From positions 1,488,001 through 1,552,000 of the forward strand of contig NZ_PGER01000001.1 of the NCBI RefSeq assembly GCF_002797935.1: a stretch of 64,000 nt of DNA, written 5' to 3'. This document shows positions 46,594-57,034 of this stretch, piece after piece. The notes under the pieces were generated by a model. The model ran no database searches and was not told the DNA's origin. It saw only the letters and a list, made by a program, of their open reading frames with translations. This DNA is from Flavobacterium sp. 1 (lineage in GTDB: Bacteria > Bacteroidota > Bacteroidia > Flavobacteriales > Flavobacteriaceae). Made by a program: the position numbers and the translations under genes. The first letter of the stretch is position 1. Each line of letters begins with the position of its first letter.

Positions 46594-46816
46594 GAAATTA
46601 TGAGTTTATGTAAATAAAAATGAATTCTTAAAAATACCTTCTCGAACCAGCAACTTGTCTAAATAATTAGGAAGGATTATTTTGTAATGACAAGTAAGAA
46701 GGAAATATGTGATTTAAAAAGTAAAATTAAGCTTTTATTTTATGTATCCAAACGTGGAAATGAATTATCTGTAAACCCGTTGTGGGGGTAAATTGTTTGA
46801 TTTTTAAAAAGCTTGT

Positions 46817-47380
46817 TTATGACATAACTCTTAATAAAGGATCAACATCTGTATTAATAGTAGAAAGAGGCAATGATCGTATTGTAACTGTCTTTATTTT
46901 ATTTGTATTTCCAGATATGATATTTATTGCCTTACTTAACAAAACTTCTGATGGGTTACCCAACGGAAATACTTCAGGTTGTAGAAGTTCATTAGCATTG
47001 ACAGTTGGATTTATCCCTTTAGAATAACTACCTCCATATCTTGCATTGAACAATTTATAGATTGAAAGATATAATATCCAGCCTTTGCGTCCCGCAATTC
47101 GATCATCCTCTATTGGAAAACCTGTGGTGATGACATTTAAGGTTTGAGGTTATTGATAATAAGTTCAGAGGATGATGCTGTTCGATTTCCACACAATACA
47201 TATACTCTGTTAATTGAAGAGTGTGCATTCTGTAAAGCATCAAAGCTTATTTGAGATTCATTGCTTTCTAATGCCTGCCTGAAGGACTGATCTACATTTC
47301 CTCCATTGCTATTCCCTTCAAATTTTATAAATAGGTCACTGGATCGAATGTTTGGAGCTAACACAATACTATGCCATTGT
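46817..47380 (-). pseudogene. S41 peptidase, decayed C-terminal remnant
   Basis: Two frames on the minus strand recall the S41 (tail-specific) peptidase C-terminus. SINRVYVLCGNRTASSSELI carries the catalytic Ser-type region (TASSSEL), and after a frame break ITTGFPIEDDRIAGRKG and YGGSYSKGINPTVNANEL correspond to the following conserved part. It joins without a clean start to kinase sequence upstream, near 47380. The boundary between the two parts is approximate. Confidence 0.55.
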
Positions 47381-47960
47381 TGATGCGATATCTCTTTCTC
47401 CTCTACAATAAACACTTCAATTCTGCCATTATCAGGAGTAAACTTAAAACTGTTAGACAATAAATTATAATATTTTGATCTATATATAATACCTCTAAGC
47501 CTTTATTATTTGTAGAAAAATAAAATTTTATATTTCTCCTTAAAGCCTCTCTTTCAAACTCTTTAACTATTTTTTTTTAAAAAATTATAAAGATTTATTT
47601 TTACTTGTTTTATAGTAAAATTTTTACTTTTTATTTTTCTAAAATCGAGTAATTGATTTATTAAACGAAGTAATCTTTTTAGAATTATTATACATTAAAT
47701 CTAAATCTTTTTTTACAGCATTATTTTTATTTTGAAATTCATGGGAAAGTCATGTGAAAAAATTAATTTTAGCTTCATTACTGATTTTTAATTTATTTGC
47801 GTATAATTCGATTTCATCTTTTTGGTTTCCAATTTTAATGTTTGTTTTTTCTAATTCTTTCTTTTTACTGCGCAGTTTTATACCCGAATAAATACTAAAC
47901 GCAGCCAGACCTAAGATTAATAAACTAAAATTAAGTTTCCTTTTCCAACCTTTTATTATA
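47381..47960 (-). pseudogene. Decayed sensor kinase related to the hybrid sensor
   Basis: Fragments in changing frames read a membrane segment and coiled coil (LNFSLLILGLAAFSIYSGIK), EAKINFFT, then LSHEFQN, LLRLINQLLDFRKIK, and KEFEREALRRNIKFYFSTNN. SNSFKFTPDNGRIEVFI follows at the HATPase N-box. These match the corresponding parts of the intact hybrid sensor next door (FFTGLSHEFKTPIT; NAFKFTPDNGKINIFI). The periplasmic, receiver and AraC parts are missing and several frameshifts are present. It is a dead paralog that meets the NHLP cassette at about 47931-47960. Confidence 0.7.
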
Positions 47961-49067
47961 ATTATCAATAAGTAAAGAAGCTCCATTTGCAGATGATAAT
48001 TCTTCTAAACTTGTTTCACAAAGAGCATCTATTCTGCACATTTGATCTAGATTTGATTGTAACTTTCCGCGAGTTTTATCAAAAATAGAAATATTTTCAA
48101 TTGCATTTTTAATTATTTTAATTAATTGTTTAAAGTCTCCTTGAGATAATTTATTGTCTAATAAATAATTTTCTAACCTTGCTCCTTGCCTATATTTAGG
48201 ATACTCTTCAAGTCCCATAAATATTAACATCCATGATTTATTGTAATGTCCAATAGTTTTTACAATTCCTATATAATCTGCAATTAACTCATCGTGCAGG
48301 TTATTTGATGCTACCCCGAATTTTTTAAGAGTGTATAGATGTGTACATTCGTGTTCTTCTCTTATCGAAATGGAATAGGATAACCATAAACTTTTATTCA
48401 AACCCAATTGCTTTGCCGCTACATTACTATAGGGTTTTGTGCTTAGAATAATTAATTTATCTTTATATAAGCTCTTATTTGGCAAAACATTACAAGAAAA
48501 CTCTTTGACCCAATTTTCAGAAGTGTTAGTTGTTAACCAATCGTTTTTTAAAATCATTAATCTCTCCCAGTTATTGATTCCATTGATTAATACTGCACCC
48601 ATAGATTGCGGAACATGTTTGGGGTTGTTTTTATATAATAGTGATTGTATAATTGTTGTGAAGTCTTCTTTATTTGGGACCGTTACTATTGGTATTTTAC
48701 CTGCAATACTTTTATGAATTTTAAAAGCTATATTTTTAGGATCGCTTAGCTTTAGTGAAAAAGGTAAATTTATATTTTCTGTTTTTCCCCTTAAAACTAT
48801 ATTTTTATAAAATTCTGTTTTTTCGATGCCAATTTCTATTGGAAAATTTAATTGAAGATAGCATTTTTTTAATTCATTAAATAATAATTTATCCGCAGTA
48901 ATTTTTTTTGCAAAATCTTCCCAGTATTTAATACCTATTTCATTTTCGAAAGGTGGTATTGTTTTTTTTGATTTAAAATTATTTGATAAGTAGGTTTTGA
49001 GTTCCTCAGAAAGATCAATATTAATGAGATGTTCTTCTTTTTTTAAAGGAGATGATTGATTTACCAT
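47931..49067 (-). CDS. Zincin-like HECTH protein of the NHLP cassette
   Basis: The 378-residue soluble protein has no signal peptide. Residues 236-243 read REEHECTH, a HExxH zinc-binding motif, followed by HDELIADYIGIV (258-269), which could supply a third ligand in zincin style. I recognise no named domain. The gene is 3 bp after the ABC transporter stop and shares the minus-strand orientation of the whole export cassette. A role in peptide processing or self-protection is inference; metal binding is suggested only by the motif. Its 3' end overlaps the decayed sensor. Confidence 0.75.
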   Translation of the reverse strand: MVNQSSPLKKEEHLINIDLSEELKTYLSNNFKSKKTIPPFENEIGIKYWEDFAKKITADKLLFNELKKCYLQLNFPIEIGIEKTEFYKNIVLRGKTENINLPFSLKLSDPKNIAFKIHKSIAGKIPIVTVPNKEDFTTIIQSLLYKNNPKHVPQSMGAVLINGINNWERLMILKNDWLTTNTSENWVKEFSCNVLPNKSLYKDKLIILSTKPYSNVAAKQLGLNKSLWLSYSISIREEHECTHLYTLKKFGVASNNLHDELIADYIGIVKTIGHYNKSWMLIFMGLEEYPKYRQGARLENYLLDNKLSQGDFKQLIKIIKNAIENISIFDKTRGKLQSNLDQMCRIDALCETSLEELSSANGASLLIDNYNKRLEKET

Positions 49068-49069
49068 TG

Positions 49070-51967
49070 TTAGGCAATTTGACGTTTAGCAAGTTCTGTA
49101 AACAAACCTTCCATTTGAATTAGCTCATCATAAGTTCCTGATTCTTTGATTTCTCCTTTTTCCAAAACAAAAATACGGTCAGCATTTTTTATAGTACTCA
49201 ACCTATGTGCAATAACTATGCGGGTAGCTTGAAGTTTATCTAAACTTTCTGCAACAATATTTTGAGTTTTATTATCAAGAGCGCTTGTTGCCTCATCCAT
49301 AAATAATAATCTGGGTTTATGAACAATTGCTCTGGCAATCATTAATCTTTGTCTTTGACCTCCTGAAAATGTACCTGCTCCTTCACTAATAAATGTATGC
49401 ATTTCCATTGGCATATTCTTTATGTCATCTTCCATACCAGCCATACGTGCTGCGGCCCAAGCATCTTCTAATGTTAATTCTGAATTACCAACAATATTTT
49501 GATAAATACTACCTGACATAAGCGTTCCATTTTGCAACACTACACCTATTTGTCGCCTTGTAAGTTCCTTATTCATTGCGTCAAATGTATTACCATCATA
49601 GAATATAGAACCTAACTCAGGGTGTTCAAAGCCTAAAAGAAGTCTCATAATTGTTGATTTCCCAGAGCCAGACGCGCCTACAAACGCAACCATTTCACCC
49701 GGTTTTATTTTAAATGTAACATTTTTTAAAATTAGCGGCTGATCTTCATAATATCTAAAAGATATAGAATTCAGTTCAATTTCACCCATTAATTCTCCTG
49801 GATCAATGCTTTCTTCAATCGATTCTGGTTTTTCTTCTAAAATTGGCCTTACTCTTTCGTACAAAGGAATAACGCTAAGTGAAGAAATAAATGCCATACT
49901 TAATCTTAAACTATCATTTAAAAATTTATTAAAGGAAATGATAAAAGCCATAAATGATCCTACAGATAACATTCCAGAATTTTGAGAATTTAAAACTGTA
50001 TAATATATAAATGAAAAAAATAATATACTTGTAAAAAGAGGATAAGAGCTATTAAAAACTTCTACAAAGTTTTGATAACTCCCCGAACTAAATCCTAATT
50101 TTTTTAATTTTGAAAACTTATCACCCCATAAAGAAAAAATTCTTTTTTCACCTCCGGTTATTCTTATTTTACTAATTCCAGATAAAAATTCGAAAAGGAA
50201 ACCTTGAATTTCTCCTTCGTATTTAGACACCTCTCGATCATACTTCAATTTTAGCCAGCCCATTAAAACCATAAAAGCAATAGCAATTAAAACAAGTCCA
50301 ACTCCTACCCATGCTAAACTCGAATCATAATAAAAGAGAAGTAATAAATTAACAAATGAGAATGCCCCACTAAGTACTACCGTCATAAGTGTATTAGAAA
50401 GGATTTGTCTAATTGAATTAATACTTAAAACTCTATTTGTGAGATCACCAGCAGTATATTTTTTATAAAAAGTTACAGGTAAGCGAAGTATATAATCCAT
50501 CACTCCGGCTTGTAGGTTAATACTTGATTTTGACTCTACTCTCATTTGTAGGACTCCTTGAGTAAGTTGCAGTCCGGCAGATACCAAACCTATAATTATC
50601 ATAATCGTAAAGATTTCTAAATGTATGGATTTATCTGCAGTTGGTATTACATCATCATATATCATCCCAGATAATACAGGAATTAATAAACCAATTAGAC
50701 TTCCGACTAAAGAAGCAATTAATAATAGTTTCGCGTCTTTTTTCACACCATTCATAGCGAAACTTAATACTTTTTTTATGGAATCCATTTTTATATCAAA
50801 TCCAGAAAAAAACATATAACCTATAGGATTTAAAGATTCGGCTATTTCATTATTAACAACAGTTTCAGTTCCTTTTGAAAGATTTTTGATTATGTAAGTT
50901 GTAGAATTTTGCTGTATAAGAGCAACAGGCTCATCAGACTCTTTTATAAATGCTAATAAATGCCCATTTTCATCTTTCCACCACACATCTCTCAAAATAA
51001 TTTTTCGTATTCTTACTTTAGAACTTTGAGCAATAGCATATAGCAGATTGTTTGCGTTATGTATATCTGACTCAAAATGTTTTGGCTCTTCACATTTAAA
51101 GCCAGCATGTTCTCCAATTAATTGACATGTTAAATACAGTATGTTTTGCTTTTTATTATTCGTGCGATGTAATTTTTTTTTACTACCCGTAACTATAGAT
51201 TTTATTTTTTCTAAAGTGTTTTTTAATTCTTCTTCCTGATGAATTAATTTATCATTTAGGTTATTGTTTTCGAACAAACTATTGATCTCAATATTTTTGC
51301 AAAGCTGATTGTAAAAATAAGCTTGTAATTTTTCTAAGGAAATTAAAAAATTAATTTCATCTTCTAAAACTTCTCTGGTACTTATCAATTTTAATTCAGA
51401 AAATTCAGACATTGATTTAACCCATAACTTATTACAAACAGGAATTGGAAATTTAAGGGTATCGTCAGAGTTAATTGTTTCCTGTTCTGAGAAAACGGAA
51501 AGTTGTCCATGAATTAAACTTACCCAATTTATTCCCTGAGAAGGGTATGCTATAGTGTTTTGATTTAAAATAAAATCATTATAGTTCTCTAACGTGCTGT
51601 AAGATTTTGGAGCATTACTTGAATTAATTTTAAATGAAGTTTTTAATATCCATTTATCAATCATACCTTTTAGAAAGAAATGATCTATAGTAATGAGTTC
51701 GTGTTTATTTATAGATAGTAAATTAGCTTCGTTAGAAAAAACAATTAAACGAATATCATCCTTACAGTCAGGAGATAGTAAACTAAATAATAAGTCCCCT
51801 TTTTTTGCAGAGTAAAGATATTTTAACGCGCATAAATATTCTCCTTTTTCATCAACTCTAACATAAAACACATTAACTTCACCAGAAACCACCATCCAAA
51901 ATTTGTCTGAACTATTTAGTATCAATGGTTCTTCAACTCCTATACCTATTTTATCTTTCGTTGACAT
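49070..51967 (-). CDS. NHLP-type bacteriocin export ABC transporter (ABC2)
   Basis: The 965-residue protein fits the NHLM_micro_ABC2 architecture: a long N-terminal region (about 1-400, KFWMVVSGEVNVFYVRVDEK near the start) that does not resemble C39. A membrane domain follows (about 400-690; LLIASLVGSLIGLLIPVLSG), then a nucleotide-binding domain with Walker A FVGASGSGKSTIMRL, signature TFSGGQRQRL and Walker B LLFMDEATSALD. It should export a modified peptide together with the peptidase ABC protein. Spacing to that gene (51978) is 10 bp. Confidence 0.88.
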   Translation of the reverse strand: MSTKDKIGIGVEEPLILNSSDKFWMVVSGEVNVFYVRVDEKGEYLCALKYLYSAKKGDLLFSLLSPDCKDDIRLIVFSNEANLLSINKHELITIDHFFLKGMIDKWILKTSFKINSSNAPKSYSTLENYNDFILNQNTIAYPSQGINWVSLIHGQLSVFSEQETINSDDTLKFPIPVCNKLWVKSMSEFSELKLISTREVLEDEINFLISLEKLQAYFYNQLCKNIEINSLFENNNLNDKLIHQEEELKNTLEKIKSIVTGSKKKLHRTNNKKQNILYLTCQLIGEHAGFKCEEPKHFESDIHNANNLLYAIAQSSKVRIRKIILRDVWWKDENGHLLAFIKESDEPVALIQQNSTTYIIKNLSKGTETVVNNEIAESLNPIGYMFFSGFDIKMDSIKKVLSFAMNGVKKDAKLLLIASLVGSLIGLLIPVLSGMIYDDVIPTADKSIHLEIFTIMIIIGLVSAGLQLTQGVLQMRVESKSSINLQAGVMDYILRLPVTFYKKYTAGDLTNRVLSINSIRQILSNTLMTVVLSGAFSFVNLLLLFYYDSSLAWVGVGLVLIAIAFMVLMGWLKLKYDREVSKYEGEIQGFLFEFLSGISKIRITGGEKRIFSLWGDKFSKLKKLGFSSGSYQNFVEVFNSSYPLFTSILFFSFIYYTVLNSQNSGMLSVGSFMAFIISFNKFLNDSLRLSMAFISSLSVIPLYERVRPILEEKPESIEESIDPGELMGEIELNSISFRYYEDQPLILKNVTFKIKPGEMVAFVGASGSGKSTIMRLLLGFEHPELGSIFYDGNTFDAMNKELTRRQIGVVLQNGTLMSGSIYQNIVGNSELTLEDAWAAARMAGMEDDIKNMPMEMHTFISEGAGTFSGGQRQRLMIARAIVHKPRLLFMDEATSALDNKTQNIVAESLDKLQATRIVIAHRLSTIKNADRIFVLEKGEIKESGTYDELIQMEGLFTELAKRQIA

Positions 51968-51977
51968 ATTTTAATTT

Positions 51978-54176
51978 TTATTTTGTTTCAATCAATTTTG
52001 CATAAACACCATTTAGTTTTAATAATTCTTTATGAGAGCCTCGTTCTACGATTTTGCCAAACTCCATTACTATTATCTCGTCACAGTCCATTATAGTGCT
52101 TAATCTATGGGCAACAATTAAACAAGTACATCCTCTTTTCTTAATATTATCCATCACAATTTTTTCTGTGGTAGAATCTAATGCGCTGGTAGCCTCGTCC
52201 ATAATTAAAATTGTAGGGTTGCAGACTAAAGCTCTGGCAATTTCAATTCGCTGGCGCTGTCCTCCACTAAAATTCGAACCGCCTTCTAATACAGAGCTTT
52301 CATATCCATCATTTCTAGCTGCAATAACATCATGAATGTCAGCATCTCTTGCTGAATTTATAATGTTTTTTTCAGGAATCATGGTGTCCCAAAAAGAAAT
52401 ATTTTCTTTAATAGTACCATTAAACACCAGGACTTCCTGGTCTATTACCGCTAATGATTCTGTAATGATATGTCTGGGTATACCTGCTCTATTTTTATTA
52501 TCAAGTAAGATATCTCCTTCCCATGGATCATAAAGTCCCGAAGCTATCCTTGCAACGGTTGACTTTCCGCTCCCAGAACCTCCAACTAATGCCACTCTGC
52601 TTCCGGGTCTTAATTTTAAATTAAAGTTTTCTATTAATGCAGGCATGGTCCGACTGTATCCAAAAGTCACATTCTTCATTTCGAAGTATCCAATCAATTT
52701 GTTATTAATAAATTGATTCTTTGTCTTTTGGATATTTTCATCTTCATTGTCTATAAATTGTTTGTCAATTTCATAGTTCATTACATCATCAATGCGTGCC
52801 ATATCGCTTTCTGTTTCGTGCAGCATGGCTCCTACTGATACAAGTTGGTTTACCGGAGTAATAAAATTATTCATTAAAAAAGTAAAAGCAACTAAAGTTC
52901 CTAAAGTCATTTCTCCTTCCATTATCCTTAATGCACCAATTCCTAATATTAAAGTATTTGTTAAAGATGAAATTAGATTTGGAAGTATATTAAGCCTTAT
53001 TGTCAACCATCCAAATTCTTGTTGAGCATTCATTACTTTAGCCAAATATCCTATCCAATTAGTAAAAAAATCATTTTCTCTACCAGAGGATTTTAATGTT
53101 TCAATCATACTAATTCCCGAGGTTGTAGTACCTAATAACTTTCCCATTTCATTACTTAATCTTCGACTTCCGTCTTTTCTAGCTGTTGAAACATACCTTA
53201 AGGCGACAACATTTAGTGCTGCCATAAAAACACCAATTAAAGTCAGGGTAACATCATAGGAGAACATTAAAATTGCATAAAAAATCACAACAATAACATT
53301 TAATGCAGCGTTGGCTAAATCCCCACTTAACAGTTTTGCTACTTTATCATTTAATGAGACTCGATTACCTATTTCGCCACTGTATCTTTGAGTAAAAAAA
53401 GCAATTGGTAAATGAAAAACATGCCAAAGAAATTTACTGGAAGTTACCAATGCAAGTTTTGTTTCTAATTTAAGTAAAAAGTATTGCTGGAGATAAACTA
53501 AAGAAGCATTAACAATTAGAACTACACCCATAATTAGTAAAAGAGGCATTACAAAACCTGAGAAATTATTAATTAAATATTTATCTATAAATATTTTAAG
53601 GAATGAAGGAATTACTAAACCAGGAATTACTAAAAACAAGCTTGCTATAACAATGTAGATAACACTTAACTTAGAATTAGCAATTCTTGAAATCAAAGAT
53701 GATTTTAATCCTTTTTTATGATTTCCTTTTTCAAATTCTGTTGAAGGACTAAAGGTTAAAACCACACCTGTATAAGAATCGTCAAATTCATTATGACTCA
53801 CATAATACCTCCCTTGTGCCGGGTCACTAAGGTAGACTCTCTTTTTTGTAAAACCCTCCAGAACTAAAAAATGGTTAAAATTCCAGAAGATAATCGATGG
53901 AGTTTCTAATTGCATTAGTTTTTCAATAGATTTAGCATATCCTTTTGCTTCTAATCCATACTCTTTAGCAGCTTTTAAGATATTAGTAGCTTTCAATCCA
54001 TCTCGTGATACCCCACAAGCTATTCTCAATTTTTCTAATGGAACAAACTTGCCAAAATGTCCTAAAATAATACTTAAAGCTGCAGCACCACATTCAACGC
54101 TTTCCATCTGTAAAACAGTCGGCACTTTGACAGGTTTAGCTTGTTTTTTTATAAGTAAGTTTGTGTTATTTTTCAT
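51978..54176 (-). CDS. NHLP-type ABC transporter with C39 leader peptidase
   Basis: The 732-residue protein starts MKNNTNLLIKK; an upstream TTG at 54188 is possible. The N-terminal C39 peptidase (about 10-135) has the catalytic Cys in LQMESVECGAAAL, His in FNHFLVLEGF and Asp in YLSDPAQG. This type cuts the leader, usually after a double-glycine motif, during export. Membrane domain and nucleotide-binding domain follow, with Walker A LVGGSGSGKSTVAR, signature NFSGGQRQRI and Walker B ILIMDEATSALD. It overlaps the HlyD gene region by a few bases. Confidence 0.9.
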   Translation of the reverse strand: MKNNTNLLIKKQAKPVKVPTVLQMESVECGAAALSIILGHFGKFVPLEKLRIACGVSRDGLKATNILKAAKEYGLEAKGYAKSIEKLMQLETPSIIFWNFNHFLVLEGFTKKRVYLSDPAQGRYYVSHNEFDDSYTGVVLTFSPSTEFEKGNHKKGLKSSLISRIANSKLSVIYIVIASLFLVIPGLVIPSFLKIFIDKYLINNFSGFVMPLLLIMGVVLIVNASLVYLQQYFLLKLETKLALVTSSKFLWHVFHLPIAFFTQRYSGEIGNRVSLNDKVAKLLSGDLANAALNVIVVIFYAILMFSYDVTLTLIGVFMAALNVVALRYVSTARKDGSRRLSNEMGKLLGTTTSGISMIETLKSSGRENDFFTNWIGYLAKVMNAQQEFGWLTIRLNILPNLISSLTNTLILGIGALRIMEGEMTLGTLVAFTFLMNNFITPVNQLVSVGAMLHETESDMARIDDVMNYEIDKQFIDNEDENIQKTKNQFINNKLIGYFEMKNVTFGYSRTMPALIENFNLKLRPGSRVALVGGSGSGKSTVARIASGLYDPWEGDILLDNKNRAGIPRHIITESLAVIDQEVLVFNGTIKENISFWDTMIPEKNIINSARDADIHDVIAARNDGYESSVLEGGSNFSGGQRQRIEIARALVCNPTILIMDEATSALDSTTEKIVMDNIKKRGCTCLIVAHRLSTIMDCDEIIVMEFGKIVERGSHKELLKLNGVYAKLIETK

Positions 54177-54184
54177 TTGATAGA

Positions 54185-55447
54185 TCAATATAGGTCAAAA
54201 AATTTCTTAAATGCAGGAACAACTAGTGTTACAGGAGGCTCTTGTTTGATCGTAATTTTACCTAAACAAGATGTGCCTTCTTTCAGAAAAATATCGGGAC
54301 CTTTAGCAGAAGTCCATTTATAACCACTATACGATACAGGGTCCTTTTCAAAATCGACGTAAACCTCAAACAAAGGACCACCTACTAAAAGTTGCTTTGT
54401 AAGTTGATCATTTTTAACTGAGGTTAGCATTCCTTGCTGGGTTATCGGGAAATCAGATACATACGTTACTTTCCCTTTTATAAAACCATATTCTTCAGGC
54501 TGCACGGTCGAAGGTACAATTAGAGCTTCCATTCCTTTTTTAATTTTTTTACCATCTTTGGAAGGGATATAAAGAATTCCTCTTAGTTGTGATTGTTTTG
54601 TGTTAAGTGTATTTTTAAGTTTAAATAATGGAGATCCAGCTGATACTACAATTCCGGCATCGGTTAAAACTTCAACTACTTCTCCGTCATAAGGGCTTTT
54701 TACATTTCTTTGATTGTCATATTTTTCAGTTAAAAACTGAAGATTTCTTGCAGCTTCTGCAATTCTTTGTCTTTGTAATGTAACTTTCTGTTGTATATCA
54801 AATCCCAAATTATTTTGTTGACTGGATGTTTCTACGATTTGTCCTTTTAATCTTTCGATTGTGTTTTTTGCAGCCTCTATCTGTTGTTTTGTATTTGCAA
54901 CTTGAGATTTAGTTATTAAACTTTTATCAAGAAGTATATTCTCTGATTCCAATTGATTATTCAGAAATGCGATTTTCTTTTTTTCTGATTCGATTTCGCC
55001 TGTAATACTTACACGTGATTGACTAATTATTTGACCTTGTAATTGAGCGCCTTGATTTCCGTAAGACGTTAGCTTTTCCATTTCAAATTTTCTGTCTGAC
55101 AATACCACTTTTGCATCTTCTATTTGTTGAAATAGTTCTGGTTGTCGTATTGTAGCTATAATATCTCCTTTTTTAACGTTATTACCTATGGCTATTTTTA
55201 ACTCTACTAATTGTCCTTGTGCAGTAGCAACTACTTCATGAACGTCTCCACCTAATACAACTCCAACTACATCTAACTTTGTTTTTACGGTACCCATAAA
55301 TGACCACATTAAGGCTGTAAAAATTGCCACTATAATTGTAATTAGAGCTATCCAGGCTTTTGTCCCGGTAACCTTAATCAACTGATCCAATTTTTCTGGA
55401 GTAGAAAGTTTCTCTAATGCCGATTTTCTAAAAAAAGATGCTGACAT
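54185..55447 (-). CDS. NHLP-type HlyD secretion adaptor
   Basis: The 420-residue membrane-fusion protein has one N-terminal membrane helix (ALITIIVAIFTALMWSFMGT). A biotinyl-lipoyl-like part contains VVGVVLGGDVHEVVATAQGQ, then a long coiled coil (about 110-250; EIESEKKKIAFLNNQLESEN) and SPYDGEVVEVLTDAGIVVSA on the other side. It connects the inner-membrane ABC transporters to the TolC-like channel. Spacing to the TolC gene is 12 bp. Confidence 0.88.
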   Translation of the reverse strand: MSASFFRKSALEKLSTPEKLDQLIKVTGTKAWIALITIIVAIFTALMWSFMGTVKTKLDVVGVVLGGDVHEVVATAQGQLVELKIAIGNNVKKGDIIATIRQPELFQQIEDAKVVLSDRKFEMEKLTSYGNQGAQLQGQIISQSRVSITGEIESEKKKIAFLNNQLESENILLDKSLITKSQVANTKQQIEAAKNTIERLKGQIVETSSQQNNLGFDIQQKVTLQRQRIAEAARNLQFLTEKYDNQRNVKSPYDGEVVEVLTDAGIVVSAGSPLFKLKNTLNTKQSQLRGILYIPSKDGKKIKKGMEALIVPSTVQPEEYGFIKGKVTYVSDFPITQQGMLTSVKNDQLTKQLLVGGPLFEVYVDFEKDPVSYSGYKWTSAKGPDIFLKEGTSCLGKITIKQEPPVTLVVPAFKKFFDLY

Positions 55448-55459
55448 AATTTATATATT

Positions 55460-57025
55460 TTAATTTTCTGTGTTAGGAATAGTATAAAATGCATTTTGAG
55501 TAATTTTAAACCCAAGGTTCTCTTTAGAAATAAGAGTCCCGGTTTCATGTCTAAGAATTAGTATTGCATTTGAAAATTGTTGCTGTGCGTTTAAATTCTG
55601 TAATTCTGAAGAAGTAAGTCTTTCTTGAAATATCATTAAATTTAAAAGAGTTGTCAAACCTGCCTGAAACTTTATCTGTTCATTATTATATGCATTTAGA
55701 CAAAAACTAAAAGCTTCTTCTGATTTTTTAACAATTAGAGCATTATTAATCAGGTTATTAATAGCTATATCAATATTCAATTCAATATTTCTATGAGTGT
55801 TTTCATTTATTGTGGATTGATTTTGCAAAGCGATTTTACTTATTGAATAATTCCCTTTTGCCAGATTGTTATTCAGTGGAAAAGAAAATGTTAGTTTAGC
55901 TCCACCTCCTAAATCCTGACCTTGATGGTTAATAAGAGAAGACCATGATTTTTCAACACCATTTCCAACACTTGCACTTCCATAAAAAGCAAATGCTGAT
56001 AAATTTAATTGAGGCTTTAGATTGTTTGTTGCTACCAAGTATTGAAGCTCTATTGCTTTATATTCTTCTTCAATTGCCTTTACATCAGCTCTATTATCCT
56101 TAGCAATTTTAATAAGTGCATCTTTATTAATAGTACCATCATACCCAGATTCTAAAATAGTTGGAAAGTCATTAATAGGAATATCCAATCTTTGACTCTC
56201 CTCATCGATTAAACCTATAACCCGTCCTAAATTTAATCGTGTATTATATAGATCTTGTTTTGCAGCAGCGGTTAACCTTTCCTGATTGCTTAAATCGGCA
56301 TTGACTTGAGCTAAATCACTTTCTGGTTTTTTATCAGCTTTTACAAGTTCAATAGTCATATTTAATACCTCTCTTACCCTATTTTCATTTTGAATATAAA
56401 TTGCCAGACTCTTATACGAAGTATAGTAATTCCAATAGGCAATACCAATTTGTTCAATTTCATAAGAATTGGTAAATTCAGAATCATATTTACTTTTATT
56501 AATATAAAAAACAGAAGCTTTTTCTAACGCTGTAGTTATCTTTGCTCCCCTTCCTCTTAAAAGAGGTTGAGTTAATTGAAGATTAACAGTGCTAAAATGA
56601 TTACCATAAAAAGGGCCAACAAACTCATTAAAATTGTTATATGGATAATTACTATCGTTATAATTATAATTTAAACTTACATCTGCTATTTGTCCGGAAC
56701 GTAATTTTTTTTGTAAGCTTGTTGAAACATCTAATGAATTATTTCTTAAAGCTTTATCGACGTATTTATTTCTTGGATCAGCAGTAAAAAGATTGTATTT
56801 ATCATTTTTATATGCAATTTCAGAATTTAAGTTAAAATCAAAAATACTTTTTTGAATTTGGAAATTAGCTTCGGCATTATCGATAGAGTAATTAGCAATT
56901 TTAATATTTGGATTTTTATTAAATGCGATACTTGAAACCTCTATTAAATCGCACTTAATTTTAGACTGACTATATAAAATAGTACTACTAATCAATAAAA
57001 TGCAAAACAAAAAGTAATTCCTCAT
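55460..57025 (-). CDS. TolC family outer-membrane channel
   Basis: The 521-residue protein has a signal peptide (LFCILLISSTILYSQ) and the two repeated helical-barrel halves of the TolC family. Visible are LQLTQPLLRGRGAKITTALE with coiled-coil helices (residues about 155-260) and the second half RADVKAIEEEYKAIELQYLV, ending LILRHETGTL. It supplies the outer-membrane exit for the exported peptide. Gaps to the adaptor and the CNB gene are 12 and 9 bp. Confidence 0.9.
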   Translation of the reverse strand: MRNYFLFCILLISSTILYSQSKIKCDLIEVSSIAFNKNPNIKIANYSIDNAEANFQIQKSIFDFNLNSEIAYKNDKYNLFTADPRNKYVDKALRNNSLDVSTSLQKKLRSGQIADVSLNYNYNDSNYPYNNFNEFVGPFYGNHFSTVNLQLTQPLLRGRGAKITTALEKASVFYINKSKYDSEFTNSYEIEQIGIAYWNYYTSYKSLAIYIQNENRVREVLNMTIELVKADKKPESDLAQVNADLSNQERLTAAAKQDLYNTRLNLGRVIGLIDEESQRLDIPINDFPTILESGYDGTINKDALIKIAKDNRADVKAIEEEYKAIELQYLVATNNLKPQLNLSAFAFYGSASVGNGVEKSWSSLINHQGQDLGGGAKLTFSFPLNNNLAKGNYSISKIALQNQSTINENTHRNIELNIDIAINNLINNALIVKKSEEAFSFCLNAYNNEQIKFQAGLTTLLNLMIFQERLTSSELQNLNAQQQFSNAILILRHETGTLISKENLGFKITQNAFYTIPNTEN

Positions 57026-57034
57026 ATTTGAGCC

